DNA of 64,000 nt, from the NCBI RefSeq assembly GCF_013177635.1, contig NZ_CP030944.1, positions 1,860,001-1,924,000 of the forward strand, in the 5' to 3' direction. Position numbers and translations under genes: made by a program. This DNA comes from Arcobacter aquimarinus (GTDB taxonomy: Bacteria > Campylobacterota > Campylobacteria > Campylobacterales > Arcobacteraceae). The notes beneath the pieces are model-generated. The model was not told the origin of the DNA. It ran no database searches and saw only the letters and a list, made by a program, of their open reading frames with translations. Shown here one piece after another: positions 51,237 through 60,307 of the stretch (its first letter is position 1; each line of letters opens with the position of its first letter).

Positions 51237-51271
51237 AAAAGGGAGTTTCATTTTTTGAAACTCCCTTTTTT
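51235..51271. terminator. Rho-independent terminator
   Basis: A6GGGAGTTTCA (51235-51250) and TGAAACTCCCT6 (51256-51271) form a 16-bp stem with a T5 loop. It lies between the convergent GH17-like and 51288-51929 genes and works in both directions. Confidence 0.9.
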
Positions 51272-51287
51272 TAATGATGCTAACTTT

Positions 51288-51929
51288 TTAATCACCACTT
51301 GGAATATATTCACCTTCTTGACCAATTATTTCTTCAATAACTTTTACAGGAAAAGCTGGTAATTTAAATTTATCATTTTTTATATCCACATTAAAAACAG
51401 CAAATTTTGCTTCTTGAATTTGAGTAATTCCTAAAGATTTAGTTATTAGTTTTAAAGGAACTGAATTATGAATCCAAATTTTATCTTCACCTAATTGCCA
51501 AACATCACATTTGTAACCTAAAATATTTTCAGTTCCTAAATTTTTTGCACCCATTTGTACAAAAGATTCATAGTTTTTGATATTTTGAACAGGATTTTCT
51601 TCATCCAAAGCTAAAGATTGAGAATAAATAACCTCATCGTTAAAATCAACTGTAAGCATTTTATTATTAACTATTTTAGATATGGTTCTTTCTTCTTCTT
51701 TTTCTCCCATATTCGTTTGAACAACTTTTTCATCCACTAATTCTAAAATTCCAAAATCTTTAAAATACAATTTACTTGTACCATTTAACCTACTTCCGTT
51801 TTCACTTTGAATATTTCCTACAATTTCATATTCAACTATTCCAGATTTTATGTCATATCTATTTGAATTTGCAAATAAATCAACAAAACCAAGAACTAAT
51901 AATGTAATCCCAACACTTATCTTTCCCAC
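51288..51929 (-). CDS. Exported hypothetical protein
   Basis: The 213-residue protein has a signal peptide (GISVGITLLVLGFVDLFA). The mature part is strand-rich: IVEYEIVGNIQSENGSRLNGTSKLYF, in pieces, and GYKCDVWQLGEDKIWIHNSVPLKL, a pattern seen in DUF4412-like periplasmic proteins (LolA-type fold guess). One Cys (YKCDV). Family not certain. Single gene, convergent to the GH17-like gene. Confidence 0.65.
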   Translation of the reverse strand: MGKISVGITLLVLGFVDLFANSNRYDIKSGIVEYEIVGNIQSENGSRLNGTSKLYFKDFGILELVDEKVVQTNMGEKEEERTISKIVNNKMLTVDFNDEVIYSQSLALDEENPVQNIKNYESFVQMGAKNLGTENILGYKCDVWQLGEDKIWIHNSVPLKLITKSLGITQIQEAKFAVFNVDIKNDKFKLPAFPVKVIEEIIGQEGEYIPSGD

Positions 51930-52066
51930 TTATCTCATCCTCTTATAAATTGGCAAATTATACATCTAAAGTATAAATAATGCAATAATTTTTATACTTA
52001 TTAAAATATATACCACCAAAGAAACACCATTTTCTTTTATTATAAAAAAAATAAAAGGAGTAGAAT

Positions 52067-53392
52067 ATGACTTATGCTAAAAAAAGGTATCTTATTTATT
52101 TTATTAGCACACTATTTATTATGACTTTACCATTTATAACAATAAATGGGAATCATATTTTATTATTATCATTTGATAAATTACAATTTCACTTTATTGG
52201 AAATGTTTATAGTGTTAGCGAACTTTATATAATGCCATTTTTACTTATGTTTTTATTTATAGGTATTTTTGCAATAACTTCCATGTTTGGAAGAGTTTGG
52301 TGTGGGTGGGCTTGTCCTCAAACTATTTTTAGAGTTATTTATAGAGATTTGATAGAAAGTACTATCTTAGATTTAAGAAGAATTAAAAACAAACAAAAAG
52401 ATATAGACTACAATAAAAAATCAAATCAAATTAAAAAATATATATCTTTAATTTTATGGGGAATTATATCTTTTATTATCTCTTGTAATTTTATGTTATA
52501 TTTTGTTCCACCTGAAGATTTTTTTGTTTATATCCAAAATCCTGCCGAACATAGTTTTATGATTATATTTATTTTGAGTGTTGCCCTATTTTTAGTTTAT
52601 GACATTGTTTTTATGAAAGAAAACTTTTGTATTTATATATGTCCTTATTCAAGAATACAATCTGTTTTATATGATGATAATACAAAACAAGTAACTTATG
52701 ATTTTAATCGTGGTGGAAAAGTATATGAAAATGGTGCTAAATCAATATTCAAAATAAAACAATGGAGTAATAACGAAGAGTGTACAACTTGCGAAGCCTG
52801 TGTAAAAGTTTGTCCAACACATATAGATATTAGAAAAGGTTTGCAAGTTGAGTGTATAAATTGTCTTGAATGTAGTGATGCTTGTTCAACTGTTATGGGA
52901 AAACTAAATAAAAAATCTTTAATAAATTGGGGGAGTACAAATAAAGTATTAAACAAAAAAGATGTTTCAATATTTACTAAAAAAAATATAACATATTTTG
53001 CATCTTTATTTTTATCTATATTTCTAGCTTTTTATTTTTCACTTGAAAAAGAGAGTTTTTTAGTTAATGTAAATAAAACAACAGAACTTTATAAACAAAA
53101 AGAAAATGGAATTATTTCAAATAACTATATCTTGACTATTCATAATACACAAGATAAAAATTATATTTTTGATATTAAATTACTTGAAAATAAAGATTTC
53201 AACATAAAAAGATTTGAAAGTGTAGAGCTAAAAGCTGGTGAAAAAAGAAAACAAGTTTTAATTTTAGAGACAACAAATGATTTTAATAAATTAAAAAACA
53301 AACCATCTAAAATTTCAATAGAAATATTTGCAAATGAAGATGAAAAAATAAAAGTTAGAAGACAAATTGCATTTTTTTATCCCAAAAACTAA
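52067..53392 (+). CDS. ccoG: Cytochrome c oxidase accessory protein CcoG (FixG/RdxA)
   Basis: The 441-residue membrane iron-sulfur protein has the early motif GRVWCGWACPQTIFR, ferredoxin-like cluster sites CTTCEACVKVCP and CINCLECSDAC, about five membrane helices and a C-terminal immunoglobulin-like FixG domain. CcoG delivers or reduces copper for assembly of the cbb3 oxidase. cbb3 genes are not in this window. ATG 52067 follows AAAGGAG. It ends 4 bases inside the convergent kinase gene. Confidence 0.93.
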   Translation: MTYAKKRYLIYFISTLFIMTLPFITINGNHILLLSFDKLQFHFIGNVYSVSELYIMPFLLMFLFIGIFAITSMFGRVWCGWACPQTIFRVIYRDLIESTILDLRRIKNKQKDIDYNKKSNQIKKYISLILWGIISFIISCNFMLYFVPPEDFFVYIQNPAEHSFMIIFILSVALFLVYDIVFMKENFCIYICPYSRIQSVLYDDNTKQVTYDFNRGGKVYENGAKSIFKIKQWSNNEECTTCEACVKVCPTHIDIRKGLQVECINCLECSDACSTVMGKLNKKSLINWGSTNKVLNKKDVSIFTKKNITYFASLFLSIFLAFYFSLEKESFLVNVNKTTELYKQKENGIISNNYILTIHNTQDKNYIFDIKLLENKDFNIKRFESVELKAGEKRKQVLILETTNDFNKLKNKPSKISIEIFANEDEKIKVRRQIAFFYPKN

Positions 53393-54705
53393 AGAGCCTT
53401 TTCAATAAAGAGGGAAAATAAAACTCCCTCTTTTTTATTTTCCACCAAAATTCTCCCACAAAAACTCTCTTCTATAATCATTTTTGATAAGTAAAGTCCT
53501 ATTCCACTTCCCTCTTCTTTTGTAGAAAAATATGGTTCAAAAATCTTTTTTAAATTTTTAGTTTTTATTCCTCCTCCATTGTCAACTAATTTTATTATTA
53601 CCTCAGCACTAGAAGAAGAAATTTCTATTTTTATTTTTGGATTTTTGTTACTTTTTAAAACATCTATTGAATTTGAAATTATTGATATTAAAACTTGAGA
53701 AAGTTCACTTTTTATTCCAAATATTTTAATCTCTTCAAATGTTTCAAAATTTATTTCTAACTCTATATTATAAGTTTTTAAATCAGCACTCAAAATAGTT
53801 GTTGCATTTAAAATTGCATCCTTTACGCTAAAAATCTCTTTCTCTTTTGAAATTTTATAAAATTCTTTAAAATCATCTATTGTTTTTGACAAAAAATTTA
53901 ATTGCTCATTTGCTTGATTTACCTTTTTATCGAAATAGCTTTCATCTAAATTTTTATTTTCAAATCTTTTTTTTAAGTTCATTAAAATATATGAAATATT
54001 ATTTAAAGGCTGTCTAAATTGGTGGGTTATATTTGCTATCATTTCACCTGATTTTACAAACTTTGATTGCTGTAAAATTAACTTCTCAAAATTTTTATTT
54101 TGTATTTTTAAATCATTATATTTATAAGCTATCGAAATTGTAAAAAGCATTGCTTCAATAGCAAAAACTAATAAAACTAAATCAAAATATTCCCTTTGAT
54201 TATAAAAATTTTTAAAATCAAAAACAAAAAGTAAAATACAAAAAATAGACCAACCAATAACATAAATAAGTGTTGGTTTAAAACCTTGTTTTAGATTAAA
54301 AATCAAAGAGATAAATAAAATTGCATAAACTATCGTATAAGGCAAATATTCAAATAAAACATAATGATAAAAAGCTGTTAAAATAACCACATTTAACAAT
54401 AAAGTATTAATAATCAATTCTTTATAATTTTTAATTTTTGGTAAGAAGTTTCCCTCATAATAAGTTATAGCAAATAAAACTGCGCTCAAACTAGCAATCA
54501 CTAAGCAAAGCTCTTGAACAAAAAAACTAATCTTAAATAACTTACTATAAGAAACTATATAAAGTAAAGAAAAAATCTGCATAAAACAGTAACTTATATA
54601 AAATATCTCTTTTGAATAAACATATCTAATGAAAGTATAAACTATTGTCATAATCAATATTCCAAAAGTAATACCATAAAATAAAATTAAATTTATTTCA
54701 GACAT
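53389..54705 (-). CDS. Sensor histidine kinase with seven membrane helices
   Basis: The 438-residue protein starts with seven hydrophobic helices (residues 1-200), then the phospho-acceptor box NITHQFRQPLNNI (His near 225) and an ATPase domain with VDNGGGIK and GSGIGLYLSKM. The membrane part resembles 7TM sensor modules; no extracytoplasmic domain is evident. It is co-translated with the response regulator encoded just upstream (8-base overlap). Stimulus unknown. Confidence 0.9.
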   Translation of the reverse strand: MSEINLILFYGITFGILIMTIVYTFIRYVYSKEIFYISYCFMQIFSLLYIVSYSKLFKISFFVQELCLVIASLSAVLFAITYYEGNFLPKIKNYKELIINTLLLNVVILTAFYHYVLFEYLPYTIVYAILFISLIFNLKQGFKPTLIYVIGWSIFCILLFVFDFKNFYNQREYFDLVLLVFAIEAMLFTISIAYKYNDLKIQNKNFEKLILQQSKFVKSGEMIANITHQFRQPLNNISYILMNLKKRFENKNLDESYFDKKVNQANEQLNFLSKTIDDFKEFYKISKEKEIFSVKDAILNATTILSADLKTYNIELEINFETFEEIKIFGIKSELSQVLISIISNSIDVLKSNKNPKIKIEISSSSAEVIIKLVDNGGGIKTKNLKKIFEPYFSTKEEGSGIGLYLSKMIIEESFCGRILVENKKEGVLFSLFIEKAL

Positions 54706-55378
54706 CTATTTTATAACCACTATTTGTAAGATTTAAAATTAAATCTTTTGGTATTTTAGTTTTTAAATTTTTAACTAAAGTTTTTAAAGCATCTTTTGTC
54801 ATAACAGAATCAGCCCAAACATAGTTTTCAATCTCTTCATAACTTACATATCTATTTTTATTTTTTAATAATAACTCTAAAAACAGAATCTCTTTAGTTC
54901 TCAATTTTACTATTTCATTTTTTATTAGTAGATTTTTATTAAAAGTATCAAAATATGAATCAATATCTAGTTTTACAATATTTGAATTATCTTCTTTTAA
55001 AGAATTTACACATAAAAACAAAGCCTCTTCAAACTCTTTTTCCTTTACAGGTTTTACAAGATATTTTACAAGCCCAAGTTCAATTGCTTTTAATAAATAA
55101 TCTTTATCACAAAAAGCTGTGATTATTATGATTTGAGTTTTTTTATCTTTTTGTCTTATTCTTTTTACAAATTCTAAACCATTTAATTTTGGCATTTGAA
55201 TATCTGTAATTATAATATCTGGTTGATATTTTTCATATAATTGTAAAGCAATAATAGCATCACTTGCTTCATAAATTTGCTCAAAAAAATTTTGCAAATA
55301 TTCAACACCATTTTCTCTAGCTATTTCATCATCTTCAACATACAAAATTTTTATATTTTTATATCTATTTTTTAACAT
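54698..55378 (-). CDS. OmpR-type response regulator
   Basis: The 226-residue protein has a complete receiver (YVEDDEIAREN acidic pair, phospho-Asp in IIITDIQMPKLNG, Thr in ITAFCD, Lys in VKYLVKPVKE) and a winged-helix output domain (YVSYEEIENYVWAD, KTLVKNLKTKIPK, LTNSGYKIDV). It is the partner of the 7TM histidine kinase encoded downstream with an 8-base overlap. Targets unknown. Confidence 0.92.
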   Translation of the reverse strand: MLKNRYKNIKILYVEDDEIARENGVEYLQNFFEQIYEASDAIIALQLYEKYQPDIIITDIQMPKLNGLEFVKRIRQKDKKTQIIIITAFCDKDYLLKAIELGLVKYLVKPVKEKEFEEALFLCVNSLKEDNSNIVKLDIDSYFDTFNKNLLIKNEIVKLRTKEILFLELLLKNKNRYVSYEEIENYVWADSVMTKDALKTLVKNLKTKIPKDLILNLTNSGYKIDV

Positions 55379-55419
55379 TTTGGATTATATCTTATATATG
55401 ATTATGATAAAATTCTAAC

Positions 55420-55950
55420 ATGAGAGAATACAAAACACAAACAAAAGAGACAATAATTACTACAACATTTTCTACACCTTTAGGAGAAATGTTCGCTGCT
55501 GCTTCAAAAAAAGGTATTGTAATACTAACTTTTTTTACACCTTTTAATATAGAAGCAAAAATTCAAACTTTAAAAACTACACTTGAATCAGATATAGTTC
55601 CTGGAAATTGTGAGTTTTTTGATACTTTAAAAATACAATTACAAGAGTATTTTGAGAAAAAAAGAATAACATTTGAAATTCCTTTACAATTAGTTGGTTC
55701 ATCTTTTCAAGTAAAATGTTGGAAAGAGTTATTAAATATTCCTTATGGGAAAACTGTTTCAGCTAAAGAATTAGCTATCAAAATGAATGATATAAAAATA
55801 GAGAAAGCTATATTTAATGCATCTTCTCAAAATATGATAGAGATTTTAGTTCCTTCCCATAGAGTCTTAATAAATGATGAGTTAAAAACAAAAATAGAGG
55901 GAATAGAAAAAAAAGAGTTTTTAATAAAGCTAGAAAAAAATGATAAATAA
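55420..55950 (+). CDS. Methylguanine-DNA methyltransferase homologue lacking the active cysteine (ATL-like)
   Basis: The 176-residue protein has the N-terminal domain (FSTPLGEMFAAASKKGI) and C-terminal helix-turn-helix part (FQVKCWKELLNIPYGKTVSAKEL) of Ada/Ogt proteins. The active-site PCHRV is PSHRV here: Ser146 (codon TCC at 55855-55857) replaces the methyl-accepting Cys. The usual Arg finger region (VRAVG) reads EKAIF and the NGRN motif reads SSQN. So it cannot work as a suicide methyltransferase and may bind alkylated DNA like alkyltransferase-like proteins. Its end overlaps the next gene by 11 bases. Confidence 0.8.
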   Translation: MREYKTQTKETIITTTFSTPLGEMFAAASKKGIVILTFFTPFNIEAKIQTLKTTLESDIVPGNCEFFDTLKIQLQEYFEKKRITFEIPLQLVGSSFQVKCWKELLNIPYGKTVSAKELAIKMNDIKIEKAIFNASSQNMIEILVPSHRVLINDELKTKIEGIEKKEFLIKLEKNDK

Positions 55951-57349
55951 AACAATTTTTAGACAATACGATATTAGAGGTATTGTAGATGAAGATTTAA
56001 CTTTTGAAAATTCAAAACTTATTGGCTATTTTTTAGGTTTAACAATAAAAGAAAAAATCAAAACAACTCCATATATAATTGTAGGTTATGATATAAGAAC
56101 TCATTCAAATATGTTATTTGAAGCTTTGATTTCAGGATTAAATTTTTCAAATTGTAAAATTTTAAATATAGAACTTGTAGCAACAGGTGTAAATTATTTT
56201 GCCTCTTATCAAGAATTTAAAATAAACAAAGAGATTATAAAACCCAATGCTTCTGTTATGATAACAGGAAGCCACAACGCAAAAAAATATAATGGATTTA
56301 AAATCACCATAAATAATGAGCCATTTTTTGGAGATGAACTTTTAGCTTTATATGAAACAATTAGCAAAAATCAAAATATAAAGATTCCACTAAATTTAGA
56401 TTTTATAAAAATTGATGCAAAAAAATTATACATAGATTATATAGTAAATCAATTTTCTCACTTAAAAAACTTTAATATTCCTTTTGCAATTGATTGTGGA
56501 AATGGTGTTGCAAATACAGTTTTATGTGAAATATTAGATAAATTAAATCTAAATTATAAAGGTTTACATCTAACTCCTGATGGAGAGTTTCCAAATCATC
56601 ATCCAGACCCAACAAATGAAAAAAATCTTGAAGATATAAAAGCCTTATTAAAAGATGAGTGTAATTTAGGTTTTGCTTATGATGGTGATGCTGATAGAAT
56701 TGCTGTTTTAACTCAAAAATATAATATCAAAGGCGATATGTTAGCCCTACTTTTTTCAAAAACTATGAAAAATCCAGTAATTATTGGAGAAGTTACCTAT
56801 TCCCAAAATATTTTTGATGAATTGAATACTGAGTCAAAAACAATTATGAATAAAACTGGTTATTCAAACTTAAGACTTAAACTAAAAGAGTTAAATGCTG
56901 ATTTAGCTGCTGAAGTTTCGGGACATATTTTTTTTAATGATAGATATTATGGTTTTGATGATGCAATTTATGCAACTTTTAGAGTATTAGAGCTTTTATA
57001 TAAAGGGATAAATTTAGATTTTGAGTTAGATAAACTTCCAAAAGTTTACACAAGTAAAAATATAGAAATAAAAGTAAATGAAAATATCAAATTCTTAATA
57101 ATAAAAAAAATAGAAGAAAAATTAACTAAAACCCAAAGAGGTTTTCCAATTATAAAAGATATTTTAAAAATCGATGGTCTTAGAATAAATTTTGAATATG
57201 GCTGGGCATTAATTCGTGCATCAAATACAAGTGCACTAATTATGACAAAATATGAAGCCACAACTTACGCAACAGCCATGAGTTATAAAAATGCAGTTGA
57301 GAATATTTTAAATGAGGTAATAAATGAAATTAATAGCACTACAAACTAA
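55940..57349 (+). CDS. Phosphomannomutase/phosphoglucomutase
   Basis: The 469-residue enzyme shows the phosphoserine loop TGSHNAKKYNG (Ser111; normally SHNP), the Mg2+ loop AYDGDADRIAV, the sugar-binding AEVSGHIFF and the phosphate loop RASNTSALIMTKYEA. It interconverts hexose 6- and 1-phosphates for surface polysaccharides and GDP-mannose-type precursors. The SHNA variation is minor. It overlaps the preceding gene by 11 bases and the following hydrolase by 26 bases. Confidence 0.92.
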   Translation: MINKTIFRQYDIRGIVDEDLTFENSKLIGYFLGLTIKEKIKTTPYIIVGYDIRTHSNMLFEALISGLNFSNCKILNIELVATGVNYFASYQEFKINKEIIKPNASVMITGSHNAKKYNGFKITINNEPFFGDELLALYETISKNQNIKIPLNLDFIKIDAKKLYIDYIVNQFSHLKNFNIPFAIDCGNGVANTVLCEILDKLNLNYKGLHLTPDGEFPNHHPDPTNEKNLEDIKALLKDECNLGFAYDGDADRIAVLTQKYNIKGDMLALLFSKTMKNPVIIGEVTYSQNIFDELNTESKTIMNKTGYSNLRLKLKELNADLAAEVSGHIFFNDRYYGFDDAIYATFRVLELLYKGINLDFELDKLPKVYTSKNIEIKVNENIKFLIIKKIEEKLTKTQRGFPIIKDILKIDGLRINFEYGWALIRASNTSALIMTKYEATTYATAMSYKNAVENILNEVINEINSTTN

Positions 57350-58049
57350 AACAACACAAAATTTTCAAGAAAATTTAAATCATTTAAAAGATTTAATAAA
57401 TTCATGTGAAAAAGATTCTCTCATACTCGCACCAGAACTAAGTCTAAGTGAATTTTCCTATGATAGAATGCAAGAAGCTTCAGATTTTTCCATAAAAGCC
57501 ATAGAAGAGCTAAAAGCCTTAAGTAAAGACAAAATTATAGCTTTAACCTTTATTACAAAAAAAGATGATAAATTTTTTAACACTTTATATATGTTTCATA
57601 ACTTACAAATCATTCACACTCAATCAAAAGTGAAACTATTTCCACTTGGAAATGAACTTGAACATTTTAGCTGCGGAAATGAACAAGATATAAAAATCAT
57701 AGAAATAAATGGATTAAAAATTGCTACTTTAATATGTTTTGAACTGAGATTTCCTCAACTTTGGGAAAAAGTAAAAGGTGCAGATATTATTTTAAATCCT
57801 GCAATGTGGGGATTAAAAAGGAAAGAACATTATGAATCAATCTCAAAAGCTTTAGCTTTAGTAAATCAATGTTTTGTAATAGCAAGCAATTGTGCAAATG
57901 ATAATATGGCTAAAGGAAGTGCAATAATAAGTCCATTTGGAAATACAACAAAAGATGATTCAAAAGAGATAATTGAAGCTTTATTTGATAAGGATGAGAT
58001 AAAAAAAGTTAGAACTTATATAGATATTGGATTGAATAAAATAGATTAA
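57324..58049 (+). CDS. Carbon-nitrogen hydrolase (nitrilase superfamily)
   Basis: The 241-residue protein has the Glu-Lys-Cys triad in order: ILAPELSLSEF (Glu near 43), HTQSKVKLFP (Lys near 100) and ATLICFELRFPQLW (Cys near 138). Such enzymes cleave amides; candidates are omega-amidase- or deaminated glutathione amidase-type (Nit1/Nit2), but the substrate is open. Translation start ATG 57324 lies within the end of the phosphohexomutase gene. Confidence 0.88.
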   Translation: MKLIALQTKTTQNFQENLNHLKDLINSCEKDSLILAPELSLSEFSYDRMQEASDFSIKAIEELKALSKDKIIALTFITKKDDKFFNTLYMFHNLQIIHTQSKVKLFPLGNELEHFSCGNEQDIKIIEINGLKIATLICFELRFPQLWEKVKGADIILNPAMWGLKRKEHYESISKALALVNQCFVIASNCANDNMAKGSAIISPFGNTTKDDSKEIIEALFDKDEIKKVRTYIDIGLNKID

Positions 58050-58061
58050 AAGTAGATATTA

Positions 58062-58319
58062 CTAATCTACTTTTAACGAATTTCTTATTTCCTCTAAAGG
58101 AACACCACTTTTTTTAGCTAAAAGTGCTAACTTTGTAATTCTTCTAATATGAGAAGGAATTACTTTATAAGTCGTAAAAGTTGTTGCTTTCACACCTATT
58201 TCTTCTGCAAATTTCCCTTGAGAAGAAAAACCTATTTCTTTAATTATTTTTTTAAATTCTTTCTTTTCCAATGTCTTTTCATTCTCATTAAATTTTTTCG
58301 AAATTATAGTTATATACAA
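58062..58319 (-). CDS. Small helix-turn-helix protein
   Basis: The 85-residue product has FSSQGKFAEEIGVKATTFTTYK, a Cro/CI-like helix-turn-helix, followed by IPSHIRRITKLALLAKKSGV. It resembles in plan the 72-residue protein at 47503. It is convergent to the hydrolase gene. Start Met at 58319 lacks a strong RBS; internal starts are possible. Target genes unknown. Confidence 0.6.
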   Translation of the reverse strand: MYITIISKKFNENEKTLEKKEFKKIIKEIGFSSQGKFAEEIGVKATTFTTYKVIPSHIRRITKLALLAKKSGVPLEEIRNSLKVD

Positions 58320-58436
58320 CTAAATAAAATATTAAACAATCCCCAAAAAACAAGAAAAATATAGTGAAATTTGACAAAAAATTGATTTTTATGTAAAATA
58401 CACAACTTTTTAAAAGAAAAAACAAAGGAGAAACCA

Positions 58437-58934
58437 TTGAGATTAAGAAATATTTTACTTATTCTACTATTTATTTCTAATGTTTTTGCATCAGATTTTG
58501 ATATTAAAAACTTAACACAACAAGAGATAGAAACCCTAAAAGAGATAAAAAGAGAAGGTCAAGCACATGGACTTAGTTACTCATTAATGGCTATAGCAAT
58601 AAAAGAGTCAGGTCTTGGAAAATATATGATAAATGTAGATTCAAAAGACTTTGGTTTATATCAAGCAAATATTAAAACAGTAATTAGCCGACATAATGCA
58701 AAAGACACTTCTTGGAATAGAAACTTATTTGCTACAAAATTAATTTCAGATTTTCAGTTTGCTACAAAAAATGCAATTGATGAATTAGTTTATTGGCAAA
58801 AAATTCACAAAAATGACTGGACAAAAGTTTGGAGCAGTTACAATGGTGGATGGAAATATAATTCTAAAGAAGCAAAAGAGTATTCAAAACAAATAGCTGC
58901 GATTATCAGAGAACTTAAAAAAATCGAAGTATAA
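58437..58934 (+). CDS. Lytic transglycosylase-like exported protein
   Basis: TTG 58437 (AAAGGAG upstream) gives 165 residues. A signal peptide (ILLILLFISNVFA) is followed by the SLT-like pattern LMAIAIKESGLGKYM with the catalytic Glu, KDFGLYQANIKTV and WSSYNGGWKYN. Such enzymes open glycan strands of peptidoglycan, often as part of secretion or flagellar systems. No such genes are adjacent, so the role is general wall turnover or unknown. Confidence 0.82.
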   Translation: MRLRNILLILLFISNVFASDFDIKNLTQQEIETLKEIKREGQAHGLSYSLMAIAIKESGLGKYMINVDSKDFGLYQANIKTVISRHNAKDTSWNRNLFATKLISDFQFATKNAIDELVYWQKIHKNDWTKVWSSYNGGWKYNSKEAKEYSKQIAAIIRELKKIEV

Positions 58935-58944
58935 CTTATAATTT

Positions 58945-58963
58945 AACTAGGATTTTCCTAGTT
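58945..58963. terminator. Short hairpin after the transglycosylase gene
   Basis: AACTAGGA (58945-58952) and TCCTAGTT (58956-58963) pair with a 3-base loop. There is no T-run after it, so it may be a weak terminator or RNA-stabilising hairpin. Confidence 0.5.
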
Positions 58964-59037
58964 ATTCCCGAATTCCAAATCCCATTATTTTACTATTTTT
59001 TATTACTTTTCAATTTTGATTAGTTATTTACTAATAA

Positions 59038-59107
59038 AATGATAATCATTCTTAATATTAATAGTATTTTAAGTTTTGTTACACTAATATTTCAATAATG
59101 ATTATCA
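59038..59107 (+). promoter_or_regulatory. Two Fur-box-like palindromes upstream of the DUF2325-flavodoxin operon
   Basis: AATGAT-A-ATCATT (59038-59050) is a perfect odd palindrome, and AATAATGATTATCAAT (59094-59109) is a second Fur-like site just before the first small gene. Their similarity to the Fur box at 40938 suggests iron control of the genes that follow, which end in a flavodoxin gene, a classical iron-starvation product. Confidence 0.65.
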
Positions 59108-59123
59108 ATATAAAGGATATAGC

Positions 59124-59189
59124 ATGTTTGATTGTTTAGTAGTTCAAAATAAAAAAGACTTAGTAAAACCAACTGGTTGTACTTGTTAA
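59124..59189 (+). CDS. Putative 21-residue Cys-containing peptide
   Basis: ATG 59124 after AAAGGATA opens a very short frame ending TAA at 59187-59189. The peptide MFDCLVVQNKKDLVKPTGCTC has three Cys, two in a terminal CxC. The next gene begins 11 bases after with its own AAAGGA. The good ribosome site and position right after Fur-like boxes suggest a true leader or mini-protein, but 21 codons alone give no proof. Confidence 0.5.
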   Translation: MFDCLVVQNKKDLVKPTGCTC

Positions 59190-59200
59190 AAGGATTGAAA

Positions 59201-59536
59201 ATGAGTATATTAATAATAGGTGGAGACCAAATATCACAAATCTCTTCAATGCTTACACAATTAGGTGCAAAAAACATAAATCACTGGGATGCAAGAAAAA
59301 AATCATCAGCACCAAAAAAGAAAGTTCCTCAAGATACAGATTGTATTGTAATGTTAACTTCTTTTTTAAATCATAATACTATGCTTAAATATAAAAATGA
59401 AGCAAAAAAGAAAAATATTCCATTTATTTGTGCTAAAAGATCAATAAATTGTGTATATGATGAATATATAAAAATTATGGGAATTAAAGATTGTAAAGAG
59501 TGTTATGCAAATTGTGATAAGGAATTAAAATGTTAG
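59201..59536 (+). CDS. DUF2325 domain protein
   Basis: ATG 59201 is used (AAAAGGATT upstream; the frame is open from 59177). The 111-residue protein starts SILIIGGDQISQISSML and contains HWDARKKSSAPKKK, CIVMLTSFLNH and CAKRSINCVYDEY, the pattern of DUF2325, a small Rossmann-like domain found in iron- and redox-linked contexts. The tail has four Cys (CKECYANCDKELKC) that could bind metal. Overlaps the next gene by 7 bases. Confidence 0.78.
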   Translation: MSILIIGGDQISQISSMLTQLGAKNINHWDARKKSSAPKKKVPQDTDCIVMLTSFLNHNTMLKYKNEAKKKNIPFICAKRSINCVYDEYIKIMGIKDCKECYANCDKELKC

Positions 59537-60291
59537 AAAATAACTTAATTGGATTTTTAGGAAATAAAGAATTTTTACCAAAAGATTTTGATGAATTTAA
59601 TTCAACAAATAGACTTAGACAACTTTTTTTAAGTCTTAGTAATAATATCTTAAAATCATACTGTCACTTTTCAAAATATGAACAAAAAAAATTATCAAAT
59701 TGTTCTTTAGAAAATGCCTTTAAATACAAAATTAAAAATTTGCTTCCTATTAATTTTATAAAAACAGATAAAAAAACTATTAGTAAAAATTTTAAAATCT
59801 GTATTAATTCAACTATTATTATTAATAATTATCTAAATTCAACTAATAAAAAAACTATTTTTATATCAAACAAACATCTATTACCTATAGCTAAATTAAT
59901 TTCAATTTGTTTTATAAATAACAAAATGCAATTATTAATTGATAAACATTTACTATTTCATGAATTCGTTTTAAAAAAGATAAAAAAACTACATAGTGAT
60001 AAAATTGTAATAGATTTAGGTGATTCAATCTGTATTAAATCAAAAGATTTTATTGGACTTAAAATCTATACTTCATGGAAAGATATAGAGGTTAAAAAAC
60101 CAAATATAAAAGATGAACTTGAAAGTGCAATTAAATCTATAAAAAAAGGTGAGTTTTATCAAATTTATTTAGCTTATCCAAAAAACAATGAATTTACAAA
60201 ACAGATTCCTGTTTATGTGGATGAACTAAAAAATAAAGAGTATCAAATAAAAGCTATTCCTTACTCTTTAAGATCAATTATAAAAAATTAA
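59530..60291 (+). CDS. Hypothetical protein in the iron-controlled operon
   Basis: The 253-residue protein is basic and rich in Lys, Ile and Asn. It has a hydrophobic stretch (LLPIAKLISICFINNKMQLLI, about residues 117-137) but no clear signal peptide. Segments such as KIVIDLGDSICIKSKDF are strand-like. I do not recognise the family. It is coupled to the DUF2325 gene (7-base overlap) and precedes the flavodoxin gene by 16 bases, so a role in iron or haem metabolism is a guess from context. Confidence 0.6.
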   Translation: MLENNLIGFLGNKEFLPKDFDEFNSTNRLRQLFLSLSNNILKSYCHFSKYEQKKLSNCSLENAFKYKIKNLLPINFIKTDKKTISKNFKICINSTIIINNYLNSTNKKTIFISNKHLLPIAKLISICFINNKMQLLIDKHLLFHEFVLKKIKKLHSDKIVIDLGDSICIKSKDFIGLKIYTSWKDIEVKKPNIKDELESAIKSIKKGEFYQIYLAYPKNNEFTKQIPVYVDELKNKEYQIKAIPYSLRSIIKN

Positions 60292-60307
60292 ATTAGGAGA
60301 ATACATT

